NCBI GenBank assembly: GCA_963712825.1
Contig: CAVQJP010000024.1
Location: 248,001-312,000 of the forward strand
Direction: 5' to 3'
Source of the DNA: AP-15 sp963712825
Lineage (GTDB): Bacteria; Pseudomonadota; Alphaproteobacteria; ATCC43930; CGMCC-115725
Length of the DNA: 64,000 nucleotides
Both the position numbers and the translations under genes were made by a program. The notes below the pieces were generated by a model. The model worked only from the letters and a program-made list of their open reading frames with translations, searched no databases and was not told the DNA's origin. Shown here one piece after another: positions 50,718 to 61,709 of this stretch; the stretch's first letter is position 1, and each line of letters begins with the position of its first letter.

Positions 50718-53700
50718 ATGGCAGCGGTAAGCTGGAAGAGTGCCGTTTCGGCAAATTGGAACACCCCCGCGGACTGGAGCACGGGTGCGGTTCCCGCCGC
50801 CGCCGACACCGTTACGATCGGCGTTGCGGGCGCCTACACTGTCGCGCTGACCACCGCCATCACCGTCAATTCGATCGCCGTCAGCGATCTTCACGCGACC
50901 CTCGCGATAGCGGCCCCCGGAATTACCGAAACGGTCACCGCCGGCTTTGGCAACGCTGGCGGGGTCGATGTCGATGCCGCCGGCACGGGTGGAACCAGTC
51001 TAAAGATCGGCGGCACGCTCTCCAGCAGCGGCGTCCTCGTCGTCGGCAACAGCGGCATCACCAAAGCTTCGACGGTGACTGCGGCTGGGCTCGCCAACAC
51101 CGGGACGATCGACCTGACCGGCGGCACCGCGCAGGCGACGCTCGACGTTACCGGCGGAACCTTGGCGAATTTGACTGGGCATTACATTCTGCGCGGCGAT
51201 GCGCTGTTGGAGGTCGAAAGCAGCAGCGTCAGCTCCAGCGGCGGCAGCATCACTTCGATCGCGGGCAATGCCGAGCTGGTCCTCGACGGCGCCCAGTCGC
51301 GGGTGGCGCAGAGCACGGCCACCACGACCAACAGCGGGTTGACCGGCCTTACCGCCAACGCCGGCACGCTGGCGATCCAACTGGGCTCCTCGATCGCCGC
51401 CGCCGGCGCCCTGACCAACACCGGCCTGATCGCGGTCGACAATGATTTCTTCGACACCGGCGACGCCGGCGGCAGCAGCCTGACGGTCGGCAGCACCCTG
51501 ACCAACAAGGGCGATCTCGACATCGGCAACAGCGGGCTCATCAAGGCGGCGACGGTGACGGCGGCCGGCCTCAGCAACGCCGCCATGGGAACGATCGACC
51601 TGACCGGCGGCACCGCGCAGGCGACATTGGACGTGACCGGGGCGGCGGCGGCGACGTTGACCGGATTTTACTATCTGCAGGGTGACGCCCTTGTGGAGTT
51701 TGGCAGCGGCCACGTCACCGCGATCGCGACGAATTCCGAATTGTCGCTCGACGGCGCGAGTTCGCGGATTGCGCTGAGCAACGCTACGACGACCAACAGC
51801 GCGCTGACCCTGCTCGCCAGCAACAGCGGCATTCTCGATCTTTCCGGCAGCACCATTGCCACGACGGCGGCGTTTGCCAACCGCAACCAGCTCACTGTCG
51901 ACGGCGGCAGCAAGCTGACTCTTGGCGGTGCATTGACCAACAGTGGCGATGCGTCGGTGGACAGCAGCATTTTGACGGTGGGCGGGGCGCTGACGAACAG
52001 CGGCGACGCGTCGGTCGACGGCGGCACATTGACGGTGGGCGGGGCGCTGACGAACAGCGGCGACCTGCAAATCGATGGGACTCAGGTCACGGCCGGCGCG
52101 CTCAGCAACACCGGGACGATCGATCTGAGCGGCGACGCGGCGCGGGCGACATTCGACAGCACCGCGGCAGCGCCGGCGACCCTGACCGGAAATCTCGACC
52201 TCAGCGGCAACGCGCTGATGGAGTTCGCCAGCGGCGACTTCACGACGATCGCCGCCGGCGCCAGCCTGGCTCTCGACGGACCGCGGGCGCGGGTCGCGCT
52301 GAACAGCAACACGACCACGAGCGGCGCCTTGAGCGGGCTTGCCAAAAACCTCGGGGCCTTCGACCTCGCCGACGGTGCCGCGGTCGCCATCACCCCCGCC
52401 TTGGCCAACAGCGGCACCCTCTCTCTCAACTCTTTTTTCTTCGGCTCTGACTTTTCCGACGACCGCGGCAGCAGCCTGACGATCGGCGGGGTGCTGACCA
52501 ATACCGGCCAAATCAATATCGGCAACAGCAATATTCTCGCAGCGACGGCAGTCACCGCGGCGGGTCTCGCCAACACCGGGACGATCGATCTGAGCGGCGG
52601 CCCGGCGACGCTGGCCAGCTTGGACAGCACCGGGGCCGCGCCGGCGACTTGGACCGGAACGGCCAATCTCTCCGGCGATGCATTGCTGGAATATGCCAGC
52701 GGCGCCATCACCGCGATCGCCAGCGGCGCCCACCTTTCGCTCGATGGCGCCCTGTCGCGGCTGGCGCTGAGCACCGCAGCCACGACCAACAGCGCCTTGA
52801 CCAAGCTCGCCACCAATGCCGGCACCTTCAACCTCGCCGGCGGCGGGGCGCTGACCACCACCGTCGCCTTCGGCAACACCGGCTTCGTCGATGTCGACGC
52901 CTCCGGGACCGGCGGGACCCACTTGACCCTCGGCGGGGCCCTGACCAACAGCGCGACCAGCACCTTCGACATCGGCAACAGCGGGATCACCGCTGCAACC
53001 GTCGCGACCGCCTCCGGGCTCGCCAACACCGGGACGATCGACCTGACCGGCGGCGCCGCCATCCTGGCGACATTGGATATCACGACAGCGGCGCCGGCGA
53101 CCTTGACTGGGGCGTACAATCTGAACGGCGATGCGCTGCTGGAATATAAGACCGGCGCGATCACCGCGCTCGGCAGCGGCGCAGAGCTGTCCTTGAACGG
53201 GGCCAAGGCATTGGCGGCGCTGAGCACGGCGCTCACCAGCGACAGCGCGCTGACCGGGCTCGCCAATAATGCCGGCACGTTCATTCTCGAAAACGGCGGC
53301 TCGCTTAAGACCACCGTCGGCTTGACCAACAGCAGCGGCGTTCAGGTTGACAGCGGCTTTGGCGGCAGCGGCGGCAGCAGCCTGACGGTCGGCGGAACCC
53401 TGACCAATATGGGCTTTTTCGAGATTGGCAACACCAGCCTCACCAAGGCGACGACGGTGACCGCGGCGGCGGCAAGTAATTCCGGCTCGATCGAGTTGTC
53501 TAGCGGGACGGCCGCGGCGGCGTTGAAGGTCACAGGCGCCTTCGGCAACACCGATTTCGTCGAGATCGACACCGGTTTTGGCGGCGGCGGCGGGAGCAGC
53601 CTGACGATCGGCGGTACCCTGACCAACAGCGCGACGTTCGAGATCGGCAATACCAGCCTCGCAAAGGCGACAACGGTGACGGCGGCCGGGCTGTCCAACA

Positions 53701-55808
53701 CCGGGATGGTCGACCTGACCGGCAGCGCCTCGGTGCCGGCGACGTTGGACATCGCCGCGGCTGCGCCGGCTACGTTGGGCGGCAGCTTCAGTCTTGCGGG
53801 TGACGCGCTGCTCGAGTTCAAGAGCGGCGCGATCACCGCGCTCGGCAGCGGCGCGGAGCTGTCCTTGAACGGGGCCAAGGCATTGGTGGCGCTGAGCACG
53901 GCGCTGACCAGCGACAGCGCGCTGACCGGGCTCGCCAGCAACGCCGGTACGCTAGTGTTGGAGAACGGCGCCGCGCTGACCACCACCGTCGGCTTGACCA
54001 ACAGCGGCTCCGTGGACGTCGATGAGGTCGGCAGCGGCGGCAGCAGCCTGACGATCGGCGGAACGCTGACCAACAACAGCTTCGACAGTATCGATATCGG
54101 CAACACCAGCCTCGCCAAGGCGACGACAGTGACCGCGGCGGCGCTGACCAATTCCGGCTTTATTAGCCTTACCGGCGGCACGGCGGCGGCGGCGTTGAAA
54201 GTCACCGGCGCTTTCAACAACGCCGGATCCGTGGGCATCGACACCGGGTTCGATGATGGCGGCGGCAGCAGCCTGACGGTTGGGGGCACCCTGACCAACA
54301 GCGCCTCCCTCAACATCGGCAACACTGGACTCACCAGGGCGACGACGGTGACGGCAGCGGGTCTCGCCAACACCGGGACGATCGACCTGACCGGCGGTAC
54401 GTCTGCGTTGGCGAAATTGGACATCACCGCGGCGGTGCCGGCGACCTGGACCGCCACCGCCGCTCTGTCGGGCGATGCGGTGCTGGAATATGCCAGCGGC
54501 GGGATCATTGCGATCGGCGCCGGGGGCGATCTGTCGCTGAATGGCGCCACATCGCTGGTGGCAATGAGCACCGCGCTGACAACCGACAGTGCGCTGACTG
54601 CGCTCTCCAGCAACGCCGGCACTTTCAGCCTCGAGGGCGGCGCGACCCTCACCACGACCACCGCTTTCGACAACACTGGCTCGCTTCAAGTAGATTTCGG
54701 CGGAGGCGGCGGCAGCAGCCTGACCATCGGCGGAACATTGACCAACAGCGCTTCTCTCCTCATCGGCGCTAGTGGATTGGGCCAGGCTACAACGGTCACA
54801 GTAGCTGCACTCTCCAACACCGGCGGTATCCAGCTGAACAACGGCGGGACCTCGGCGACCACCCAGACATTGACCTTGACCGGCGCCTCCTCCGACGCCG
54901 GCTCGATCACAATCAACGCCGGCGGTCTTCTGCATCTTGCAAACACTCTAACCGTGTCCGGCACCCTCGACTTGCGGTTTGGTGGTACGGTATCCGGGGG
55001 CACTCTTGCGACATCGGGATCGGGTGGCATTGCGACCGACAGCAGCGGGACTCTGAGCGACGTCACGATCGCCACCGGATCAACCTTCACTGCCGATTTC
55101 AGCAGCGTACTGACGGTCAACGATGTCACCGTCAACGGGGCGCTTTACGGCAGCGGCTCGGCGGCGCTCGACTTCGCCAGCACCGGGACCGACAGCCTGA
55201 CCAACGTCTCGGGCTTCACGACGATTGGGCTCGCCAATGGTGCCGCGAACACCCTAACTTTCGCGACCGCGAACTTCACCGGCACCGCGGGGGTGATCAC
55301 GGTCAATGACGGCAATTCCGGCAACACGGTCAGCGGCTCGACCTTGACCTCCGCCGATGCGATCGTGCTCCATGCCGGTGCCGGGGCCGATGTCTTGACC
55401 GGCGGCGCCGGCAACGATGTCTTTTATGCCGGCGGCGACACGACGATGACCGGCGGTGGCGGAACGAATCAATTCATCTTTAGCGCGGCTGGTGCCGCGA
55501 CCAACAAGATTGCCGATTTTGGCGCGTCCTCGACGAATGAACTGGTGTTCAGCAATTCGAACTTCGGCCTCGGCCTCAGCGGAGCGAGCGCGACGCCGCA
55601 GGCGATCTCGTCGAGCGAGGCGGCGACGCTGTTCACCGCCAACAGCACCGGCGCCTTTGCCAACACCAGCCAGCGCCTGGCCTACGACACGGCCAACGGC
55701 GAATTGTTCTCGAGCACCGGCGGCAGCGGCGGGACCTCGCACCTCGTCGCCACCTTGACCGGCGAACCCTCGATCAACACCGCCAACCAGTTGTTCTTCA
55801 TCAGCTGA
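50718..55808 (+). CDS. Giant repeat protein with RTX-type C-terminus, putative type I-secreted adhesin, copy 1
   Basis: 1,696 residues, ATG 50718 after GGGGGAAAAGGGA. The N-terminal module (1-100) reads VSWKSAVSANWNTPADWSTGAVP, then DTVTIGVAGAYTV, shared with copy 2. Residues about 100-1500 are Gly/Ser/Thr/Asn/Ala-rich beta-type repeats built on SSLTIGGTLTN, TVTAAGLANTGTIDLTGG, DALLEFASGAITAIGSGA and LALNGAKALVALSTALT. The C-terminal part has LTGGAGNDVFYAGG (about 1560-1573), one RTX calcium-binding nonapeptide, and ends LVATLTGEPSINTANQLFFIS, the type of tail used for type I secretion. No N-terminal signal peptide, no Cys seen. The exporter genes are not in the window. Surface adhesin or matrix protein is inferred. 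Confidence 0.85.
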   Translation: MAAVSWKSAVSANWNTPADWSTGAVPAAADTVTIGVAGAYTVALTTAITVNSIAVSDLHATLAIAAPGITETVTAGFGNAGGVDVDAAGTGGTSLKIGGTLSSSGVLVVGNSGITKASTVTAAGLANTGTIDLTGGTAQATLDVTGGTLANLTGHYILRGDALLEVESSSVSSSGGSITSIAGNAELVLDGAQSRVAQSTATTTNSGLTGLTANAGTLAIQLGSSIAAAGALTNTGLIAVDNDFFDTGDAGGSSLTVGSTLTNKGDLDIGNSGLIKAATVTAAGLSNAAMGTIDLTGGTAQATLDVTGAAAATLTGFYYLQGDALVEFGSGHVTAIATNSELSLDGASSRIALSNATTTNSALTLLASNSGILDLSGSTIATTAAFANRNQLTVDGGSKLTLGGALTNSGDASVDSSILTVGGALTNSGDASVDGGTLTVGGALTNSGDLQIDGTQVTAGALSNTGTIDLSGDAARATFDSTAAAPATLTGNLDLSGNALMEFASGDFTTIAAGASLALDGPRARVALNSNTTTSGALSGLAKNLGAFDLADGAAVAITPALANSGTLSLNSFFFGSDFSDDRGSSLTIGGVLTNTGQINIGNSNILAATAVTAAGLANTGTIDLSGGPATLASLDSTGAAPATWTGTANLSGDALLEYASGAITAIASGAHLSLDGALSRLALSTAATTNSALTKLATNAGTFNLAGGGALTTTVAFGNTGFVDVDASGTGGTHLTLGGALTNSATSTFDIGNSGITAATVATASGLANTGTIDLTGGAAILATLDITTAAPATLTGAYNLNGDALLEYKTGAITALGSGAELSLNGAKALAALSTALTSDSALTGLANNAGTFILENGGSLKTTVGLTNSSGVQVDSGFGGSGGSSLTVGGTLTNMGFFEIGNTSLTKATTVTAAAASNSGSIELSSGTAAAALKVTGAFGNTDFVEIDTGFGGGGGSSLTIGGTLTNSATFEIGNTSLAKATTVTAAGLSNTGMVDLTGSASVPATLDIAAAAPATLGGSFSLAGDALLEFKSGAITALGSGAELSLNGAKALVALSTALTSDSALTGLASNAGTLVLENGAALTTTVGLTNSGSVDVDEVGSGGSSLTIGGTLTNNSFDSIDIGNTSLAKATTVTAAALTNSGFISLTGGTAAAALKVTGAFNNAGSVGIDTGFDDGGGSSLTVGGTLTNSASLNIGNTGLTRATTVTAAGLANTGTIDLTGGTSALAKLDITAAVPATWTATAALSGDAVLEYASGGIIAIGAGGDLSLNGATSLVAMSTALTTDSALTALSSNAGTFSLEGGATLTTTTAFDNTGSLQVDFGGGGGSSLTIGGTLTNSASLLIGASGLGQATTVTVAALSNTGGIQLNNGGTSATTQTLTLTGASSDAGSITINAGGLLHLANTLTVSGTLDLRFGGTVSGGTLATSGSGGIATDSSGTLSDVTIATGSTFTADFSSVLTVNDVTVNGALYGSGSAALDFASTGTDSLTNVSGFTTIGLANGAANTLTFATANFTGTAGVITVNDGNSGNTVSGSTLTSADAIVLHAGAGADVLTGGAGNDVFYAGGDTTMTGGGGTNQFIFSAAGAATNKIADFGASSTNELVFSNSNFGLGLSGASATPQAISSSEAATLFTANSTGAFANTSQRLAYDTANGELFSSTGGSGGTSHLVATLTGEPSINTANQLFFIS
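51972..52064 (+). repeat. Intragenic 57-base tandem repeat (19 residues per unit)
   Basis: Within giant gene 1 the 36 bases from TTGACGGTGGGCGGGGCGCT at 51972 return exactly at 52029, a 57-base period that encodes the 19-residue unit LTVGGALTNSGDASVDGGT. A less exact third copy precedes it, from about 51915. The near-perfect DNA match shows recent expansion, in contrast to the other diverged repeats of the gene. Confidence 0.85.
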
Positions 55809-55825
55809 ACCTGCCGCCCTCGGGG

Positions 55826-56073
55826 ACTGTCCGGGTTGACAACAGGCCGCCCCGCTCGACAGACAAGTCGGGGCGCGGGGGGCAGCGGCGCGCGACACCG
55901 GTCAAAGCATCCGCAGCCGGGGACAATTCGACGGGCCATACGGCGGTCCAGGTCAATCCATTTGCTTAATAAGACAAGGTAAGATAAACTAAAGTTTAAT
56001 TCCCGCATCGCGCGATCCGGGTGGGCCTGGCCGGGCGGTGGCTGCATGGGCGCACGTTGACGGAGAAAAGGGA
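55826..56073. repeat. Leader region of the second giant gene (copy B of the duplicated leader)
   Basis: About 250 bases after copy 1's stop. The part 55826-55895 repeats 50427-50533 (ACTGTCCGG, TTGACAACAGGCCGCCCCGC, CAGCGGCGCGCG), and 55996-56073 repeats 50642-50717 up to the start codon. Between them, TTGCTT (55962) and TAAACT (55985) stand 17 bases apart, a plausible promoter. The GGGCGCG tandem array of copy A is only a single unit here. Confidence 0.75.
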
Positions 56074-59000
56074 ATGGCAGCGGTAAGCTGGAAGAGCGCC
56101 GTCACCGGCAACTGGACTACCGCCGCCGACTGGAGCATCGGCGCCGTTCCCGGCGCCGCCGACGCCGTCACCATCGGGGTGTCGGGCTACTATACGGTGA
56201 CGTTGGCGACGCCGGTTACTGTCGGCTCGATCGCGGTCAGCGACGCCGCTGCCACCCTGGCGATATCCGACCCGTCAAAAACCGAGTCGATAACCGGCGG
56301 CTTGTCCAACAGCGGCACGGTTGAAGTCGACGCCAGCGGCAATGGCGGCACCACAGTTGATATTGGCGGCACTTTGACCAACAGCGGCACCCTCTCGGTC
56401 GGCGACACATCCGCCTCCGGCAGCTCGTTAAGCGCCACGCTGATAACCGCCGCCGGGCTCGTCAACACCGGGACGATCGTGCTGGAGGGCCCGTTCTCGA
56501 CCGTGCTCGACATCACCGCGCCGGCCCCGGCCGCCTTGACCGGCACTGTCGAGCTTCACGGCAATTCGCGGCTGGAATTCGCCAGCGGCGGCATCACCGC
56601 GATCGCCAGCGGCGCGACGCTGTTGGAGGACAGCGGGGCGGCGGTGGTGGCGCTCGCCAGCAATATCGGCGCGAACAGCGCGCTTGCCGGCCTCGCGAGC
56701 AATGCCGGCTCCCTGAAGCTCGAGAACGGCGCGGCGCTGACGATTGCGGGCAATTTCGACAACCGCAATCTTCTCGAAGTCGATTATTCAGGGAACGGCG
56801 GGAGCAATCTGACCGTCGGCATAACCTTGACCAACGACGGCCAGCTCTACGTCGGCAACAGCGGACTGATCGCAGACGCGACGGTAACCGCCGGGGCTCT
56901 CTCCAATTCGGCCGGATTCTATCTGACCAGCGGCACCGCCAGGGCGGCTCTGGTGGTTGCCGGGGCCTTTGGCAACACCGGCACCGTCATCGACGGGGAT
57001 GGCGGCGACGCCGGCAGCAGCGTGACCGTAGGGGGGACGCTGACCAATGGCGGCGCCCTCTACCTGCAGAACGGGGCGACGCTGACCGCGACGACCGGTC
57101 TGACCAACAGCGATTATCTGGAGGTCGACGCATCGGGCAGCGGCGGGAGCAGCCTGACGGTCGGGGGAACCCTGACCAATAAAAACGGGTATTTCTCCGT
57201 TGGCAACAGCGGCATTACGTCGGCGACGACGGTCAGAGCCGCCGGTTTGGCCAATTCGGGAGGACTTTATCTCGACAGCGGCGCGGCGGCGGCGGCGCTG
57301 CTCGTCACCGGGGCTTTCGACAACGACTTCGCCGGCACGGTCGAGGTCGACTACTACAACGGCACCGGCGGCAGCAACCTGGCGGTGGCCGGGACGCTGA
57401 CCAATCTGGGCGCCCTCTACATCGGCTATGCCGGCCTGACCAAGGCGACGACAGTGACAGCGGGGTATCTCGCCAATACCGGGACGATCGACCTGACCGG
57501 CAGCGCGTCCAAGCCAGTGACACTCGACATCACGACCGCGGCGCCGGAGACGTTGACCGGAAATTTCAACCTTGCCGGCGACGCAGTGGTCGAATTTGCC
57601 ACGGGCGGGATTAATGCGATCGGCAGCGGCGCCGAGCTGACCTTGAACGGCGCCAAGGCGCTCGTGGCGCTGAGCAGTGCGTTGACCACGGACAGCGCGC
57701 TGACCGGCCTCGCCGCCAACGCCGGGACATTGGTCCTGGAAAACGGCGCGGCGCTGACGACCGCCGTCGGCTTGGACAACACCGACACGATCTCCGTCGA
57801 CTCCTACTATGGCAGCGGCATCGGCGGCAGCAGCCTGACGGTCGGCGGCACCCTGACCAACGAGGACGTCCTTTACATCGGCTACTACGGCAACAACACG
57901 GCGGCGACAACCGTGAGCGCCGCCGCCTTGAGCAATTTCAGCTCTGATCGAACTGTACAGCGCCAAGGTCACGGCGACATTGAAAGTCGCCGATGCTTTC
58001 GACAACGGTGGCAATGGGACCGTTTACGTTGACGACGGCGGCAGCGGCGGCAGCAGGGTGACAATCGGCGGCACGCTGACCAACAACGGCAGCTTTGAAA
58101 TCGGCAGCACCAGCCTGACCAAGGCGACAATGGTGACGGCGGCGGATCTTGCCGGCACCGGCGCTATCAATCTGATGGGTGGCGCGACCGCGGCCGCGAC
58201 ATTGGACGTTACCGGCGCGGCTCCGACCACCTTGAATGCCCGCTACTATCTTTCAGGCAATGCGCTCCTCGAATTTGGCAGTGGCGGAGTGACCGCGATC
58301 GGCAGCGGCGCCGGGCTGACGCTGAGCGGCGCGAAGGCGCGAGTGGCGCTGAGCAGCGGGTTGGCCACCGACAGCGCGCTGACCGGGCTTGCTGCCAATG
58401 CCGGGACCCTGGTTCTGGAGAACGGCGCGGCGCTGGCCACGACCGTCGGCTTGGACAATACCAATGCAATCTATGTCGATTCCTACTATGGAAGCAGCAC
58501 GGGCGGCAGCAGCCTGACGATCGGCGGCACGCTGACCAACGAGGCTGGCCTCTACATCGGATATTACGGCAACAACACGGCGGCGACGACAGTCAGCGCC
58601 GCCGCTTTGAACAATATCGGTAATCTGCAGCTCTACAGCAACAAGGCGACCGCGACCTTAAAAATTGCCGGGGCTTTCAGCAACGGTCTCAACGACACGG
58701 TCGACGTCGACACCTCCGGCAGTGGCGGCAGCAGCCTGACGATCGGCGGCGCGCTGACCAACAGCAGCTATTATTTTGCCGTCGGCAACAGCAGCCTGAC
58801 CAAGGCGACGACAGTGACCGCGGCGAGCCTTGCGAACACCGGCACGATCGATTTGACGGGCGGCGCCACCGTGGCGGCGACATTGGACATCAGCGGCGCG
58901 GCGCCGGCGACCCTGAACGGAAGCTATACCCTCTCCGGGCATGCGCTGCTGGAGTTTGGCGGCGGCGCGGTGACCGCGATCGGCATCGGCTCCGGGTTGA

Positions 59001-61618
59001 CGTTGAACGGGCCCAAGGCGCTGGTCGCGCTGAAAAGCGGGCTGGCCACGAACAGCGCGCTGACCGGGCTTGCCGACAACGCCGGCACCCTGGTTCTGGA
59101 GAACGGCGCGGTGCTGACCACGACGGTCGGCCTGACCAACACCGGCCCAGTCTATGTCGACTCCTATTACAGCAGCAGCGGCGGCAGCAGCCTGACGGTC
59201 GGCGGCACGCTGACCAACGAGGACGACTTTTACATCGGGTACTACGGCAATAACACGGCGGCGACGACGGTCAGCGCCGTTGCGCTCGACAATTTCGGTT
59301 TTCTCGATCTGTACAGCGGAGCCAAGGCGGCGGCGACGCTGAAGGTTGCCGGGGCGTTTGGCAATGGCCGCAATGACACCGTGCAGGTTGATTACGGCGG
59401 CGCCGGCGGCAGCACCCTGACGATCGGCGGCAGGCTGACCAACAACGGCACGCTTGACATCGGCTACACCAGCCTGACCAAGGCGACGACCGTGACGGCG
59501 GCGGGTCTCGCCAACACCGGCACGATCAACCTGACGGGGAGCACGACCGCAGCCGCGACATTGGACATCACCGGCGCGGCGCCGACGACTCTGGACGGCA
59601 TCTACAGCCTTTCGGGCAACGCGCGGCTGGAGTTCAGCAGCGGCACGGTGGCCGTCATAGGCAGCGGGGCGAGCCTGACCTTGAACGGCGCCAAGGCGCT
59701 GGTGGCGCTAAGCGGCGCGTTGACCGCCGACAGCGCCTTGACCGGTCTTGCCGACAATGCCGGCACCTTGGTGCTGGAGAACATTCCAGCGCTGACCACG
59801 ACCGTCGGCTTGGACAACACCGGCCTTCTCTATGTCGATTTCTACTATGGCGGTGGCGGCGGCAGCAGTCTGACGATCGGCGGCATGCTGACCAATGAGA
59901 ACTACTTTGAGATCGGCAATATTGCGCTGACCGCGGCGACGACGGTCAGTGCCGCCGCGCTGAACAATTTCGGCATCGTCGAACTGTACAGCGGCAAGGC
60001 AGCGGCGACATTGAAGGTCGCCGGGGCCTTCGCCAATGGCCGCAATGACACCGTATACGCTGACAATGACGGCACCGGCGGCAGCAGCCTGACGGTCGGC
60101 GGGATCCTGACAAACAACGGCAGTTTCTATGTCGGCAACACCGCCGAGACCAAGGCGACAACGGTGACGGCGGCTGGCCTCGTCAACACCGGCTTGATCT
60201 ATCTGACCGGCGGCGCCAATGCGGCAGCGGCCTTGGACGTCACCGGCGCGGCGCCGGCGATCCTGAACGGGGATTTTTATCTAGCCGCAAACGCGCTGCT
60301 GGAATTCGGCAGTGGCGGGGTCACGGGGATCGGCAATGGCGCGAGCCTGACGCTGGACGGCAAGGCGCTGGTGGCGCTGAGCAGCGCGCCGACCACCGAC
60401 AGCGCCCTGACCGGGCTCGCCAGCAACGCCGGCACTCTCGCTCTGTACGACGCTCCGGCGCTGACGACAACAACCGGTTTTACCAACAGCGGCACCGCCC
60501 GGGTCGACGATGGTCTTGGCGGCGGCAGCAGCCTGACAATCGGCGGAACGCTGACCAATCGCGTCTCGGCCGATTTCTATATCGGCAACAGCGGGATCAC
60601 CGCGGCGACAAAAGTGAGTGCCGCCGCGCTCGACAACAGTGGGTATATCTCGCTCGCCGGCGGGTCGGGGACCCATACCGGAACCTTGAGCCTAGCCGGC
60701 GCTTCCTCCGACGCCGGCACCATCTACGTCGATGGCGGCGGGGTTCTGGCGCTTGGCGGCACCCTCACCGTCACCGGCAGCTTGTATCTCTATGGCGGCA
60801 CCATTTCCGGCGGCGCCTTGGCGGGCGCCGGCACGATCGAAAGTTTTTCCTCGTTACCGGGAACCTTGGCCAATGTCACGATCGCGGCCGGCGCGAGCGT
60901 GTCTGCGGCGGCCGGCACCATGCTTGTCGACAACGGGGTCACCGTGAACGGGGCGCTGTACGGCAACGGCGGCGCGACGCTCGGCTTTGCCAAGACCGGA
61001 AGCGACAGCCTGACCAATGTCTCGGGCTTCACCACACTCAAGCTTGCGAACGGGGCGGCCAACACCTTGACCCTCGCCGCCGCCAATTTCACCGGCACCG
61101 GCGGCGTGATCACGATCGAGGACGGCAATTCCGGCAATACCGTCGTCGGCGGCTCCGGGCTGACGGCGGCCGACGCCATCGTTGTCCACGCCGGCAGCGG
61201 CGCCGATGTCCTGACCGGCGGTGCCGGCAACGATGTCTTCTATGCCGGCGGCGACACGACGATGACCGGGGCCAAGGGGACAAACCAATTCGTCTTTAAC
61301 GCTGCGGGCGCGAGCAACAAGATCGCCGATTTCCAAGCCTCGCCAACCAACGAGCTGGTGTTCAGCAATTCGGGCTTCAATCTCGGTCTCGGTGGAGCGA
61401 GTTCGACGCCGCAGGCGCTGACGGCGGGCGAGGCGGCAACCCTGTTCACCGCCAACGCCACCGGCGCGTTCGCCAACACCAGCCAGCGCCTCGCCTACGA
61501 CACAGCCGATGGCGAGCTCTTCTCCAGCACCGCCGGCAGCGGCAGCACGGCGCACCTCGTCGCCACCTTGACCAATCACCCCCACATCGCCACCGGCCAG
61601 CTGTTCTTTATCGGCTGA
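56074..61618 (+). pseudogene. Giant repeat protein with RTX-type C-terminus, copy 2, split by a frameshift
   Basis: Start ATG 56074 (GGAGAAAAGGGA ahead) with the same N-terminal module as copy 1, VSWKSAVTGNWTTAADWSIGAVP. The first frame ends at 58032 after out-of-frame residues; the second frame carries the rest to 61618. At the break (57940-57952) 13 bases lie between Phe and LeuTyrSer codons where sister repeats have 12, so one extra base is present. Without it the protein would be about 1,847 residues. Repeats, absence of a signal peptide, LTGGAGNDVFYAGG (about 61218) and tail LVATLTNHPHIATGQLFFIG match copy 1. The broken first half lacks the secretion tail, so if the shift is real the product is not exported. 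Confidence 0.85.
57825..60530 (+). repeat. Super-repeat of about 660-685 bases in giant gene 2
   Basis: The GGCAGCAGCCTGACG landmark recurs at about 57825, 58505, 59185, 59860 and 60520, and a second landmark set at about 58048, 58724, 59410 and 60080. Each set is spaced 660-686 bases, about 225 residues. The module has two halves, one of about 220 and one of about 455 bases. Giant gene 1 shows the same spacing in 53370-54710. Positions are read by eye, accurate to about 15 bases. Confidence 0.75.
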
Positions 61619-61709
61619 TCTGGTTCCGTCCGCATCCCCTCGAGGGTCGCCGCCGGCCGGTTTTCAGTCTATGATCGCCCTCGGCAGAACCTATCCGAGG
61701 AGGCCGAAG

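Noticed and set aside
51000..55898. Long minus-strand frames opposite the giant repeat genes
   Set aside because: They mirror the repetitive plus-strand sequence and consist of low-complexity Ala/Val/Pro/Arg runs; antisense of repeats gives repeated open frames.
53300..60600. Regular repeats that could look like a CRISPR array
   Set aside because: Repeats are in frame, vary in sequence, and have no unique spacers of constant length; they encode protein repeats.
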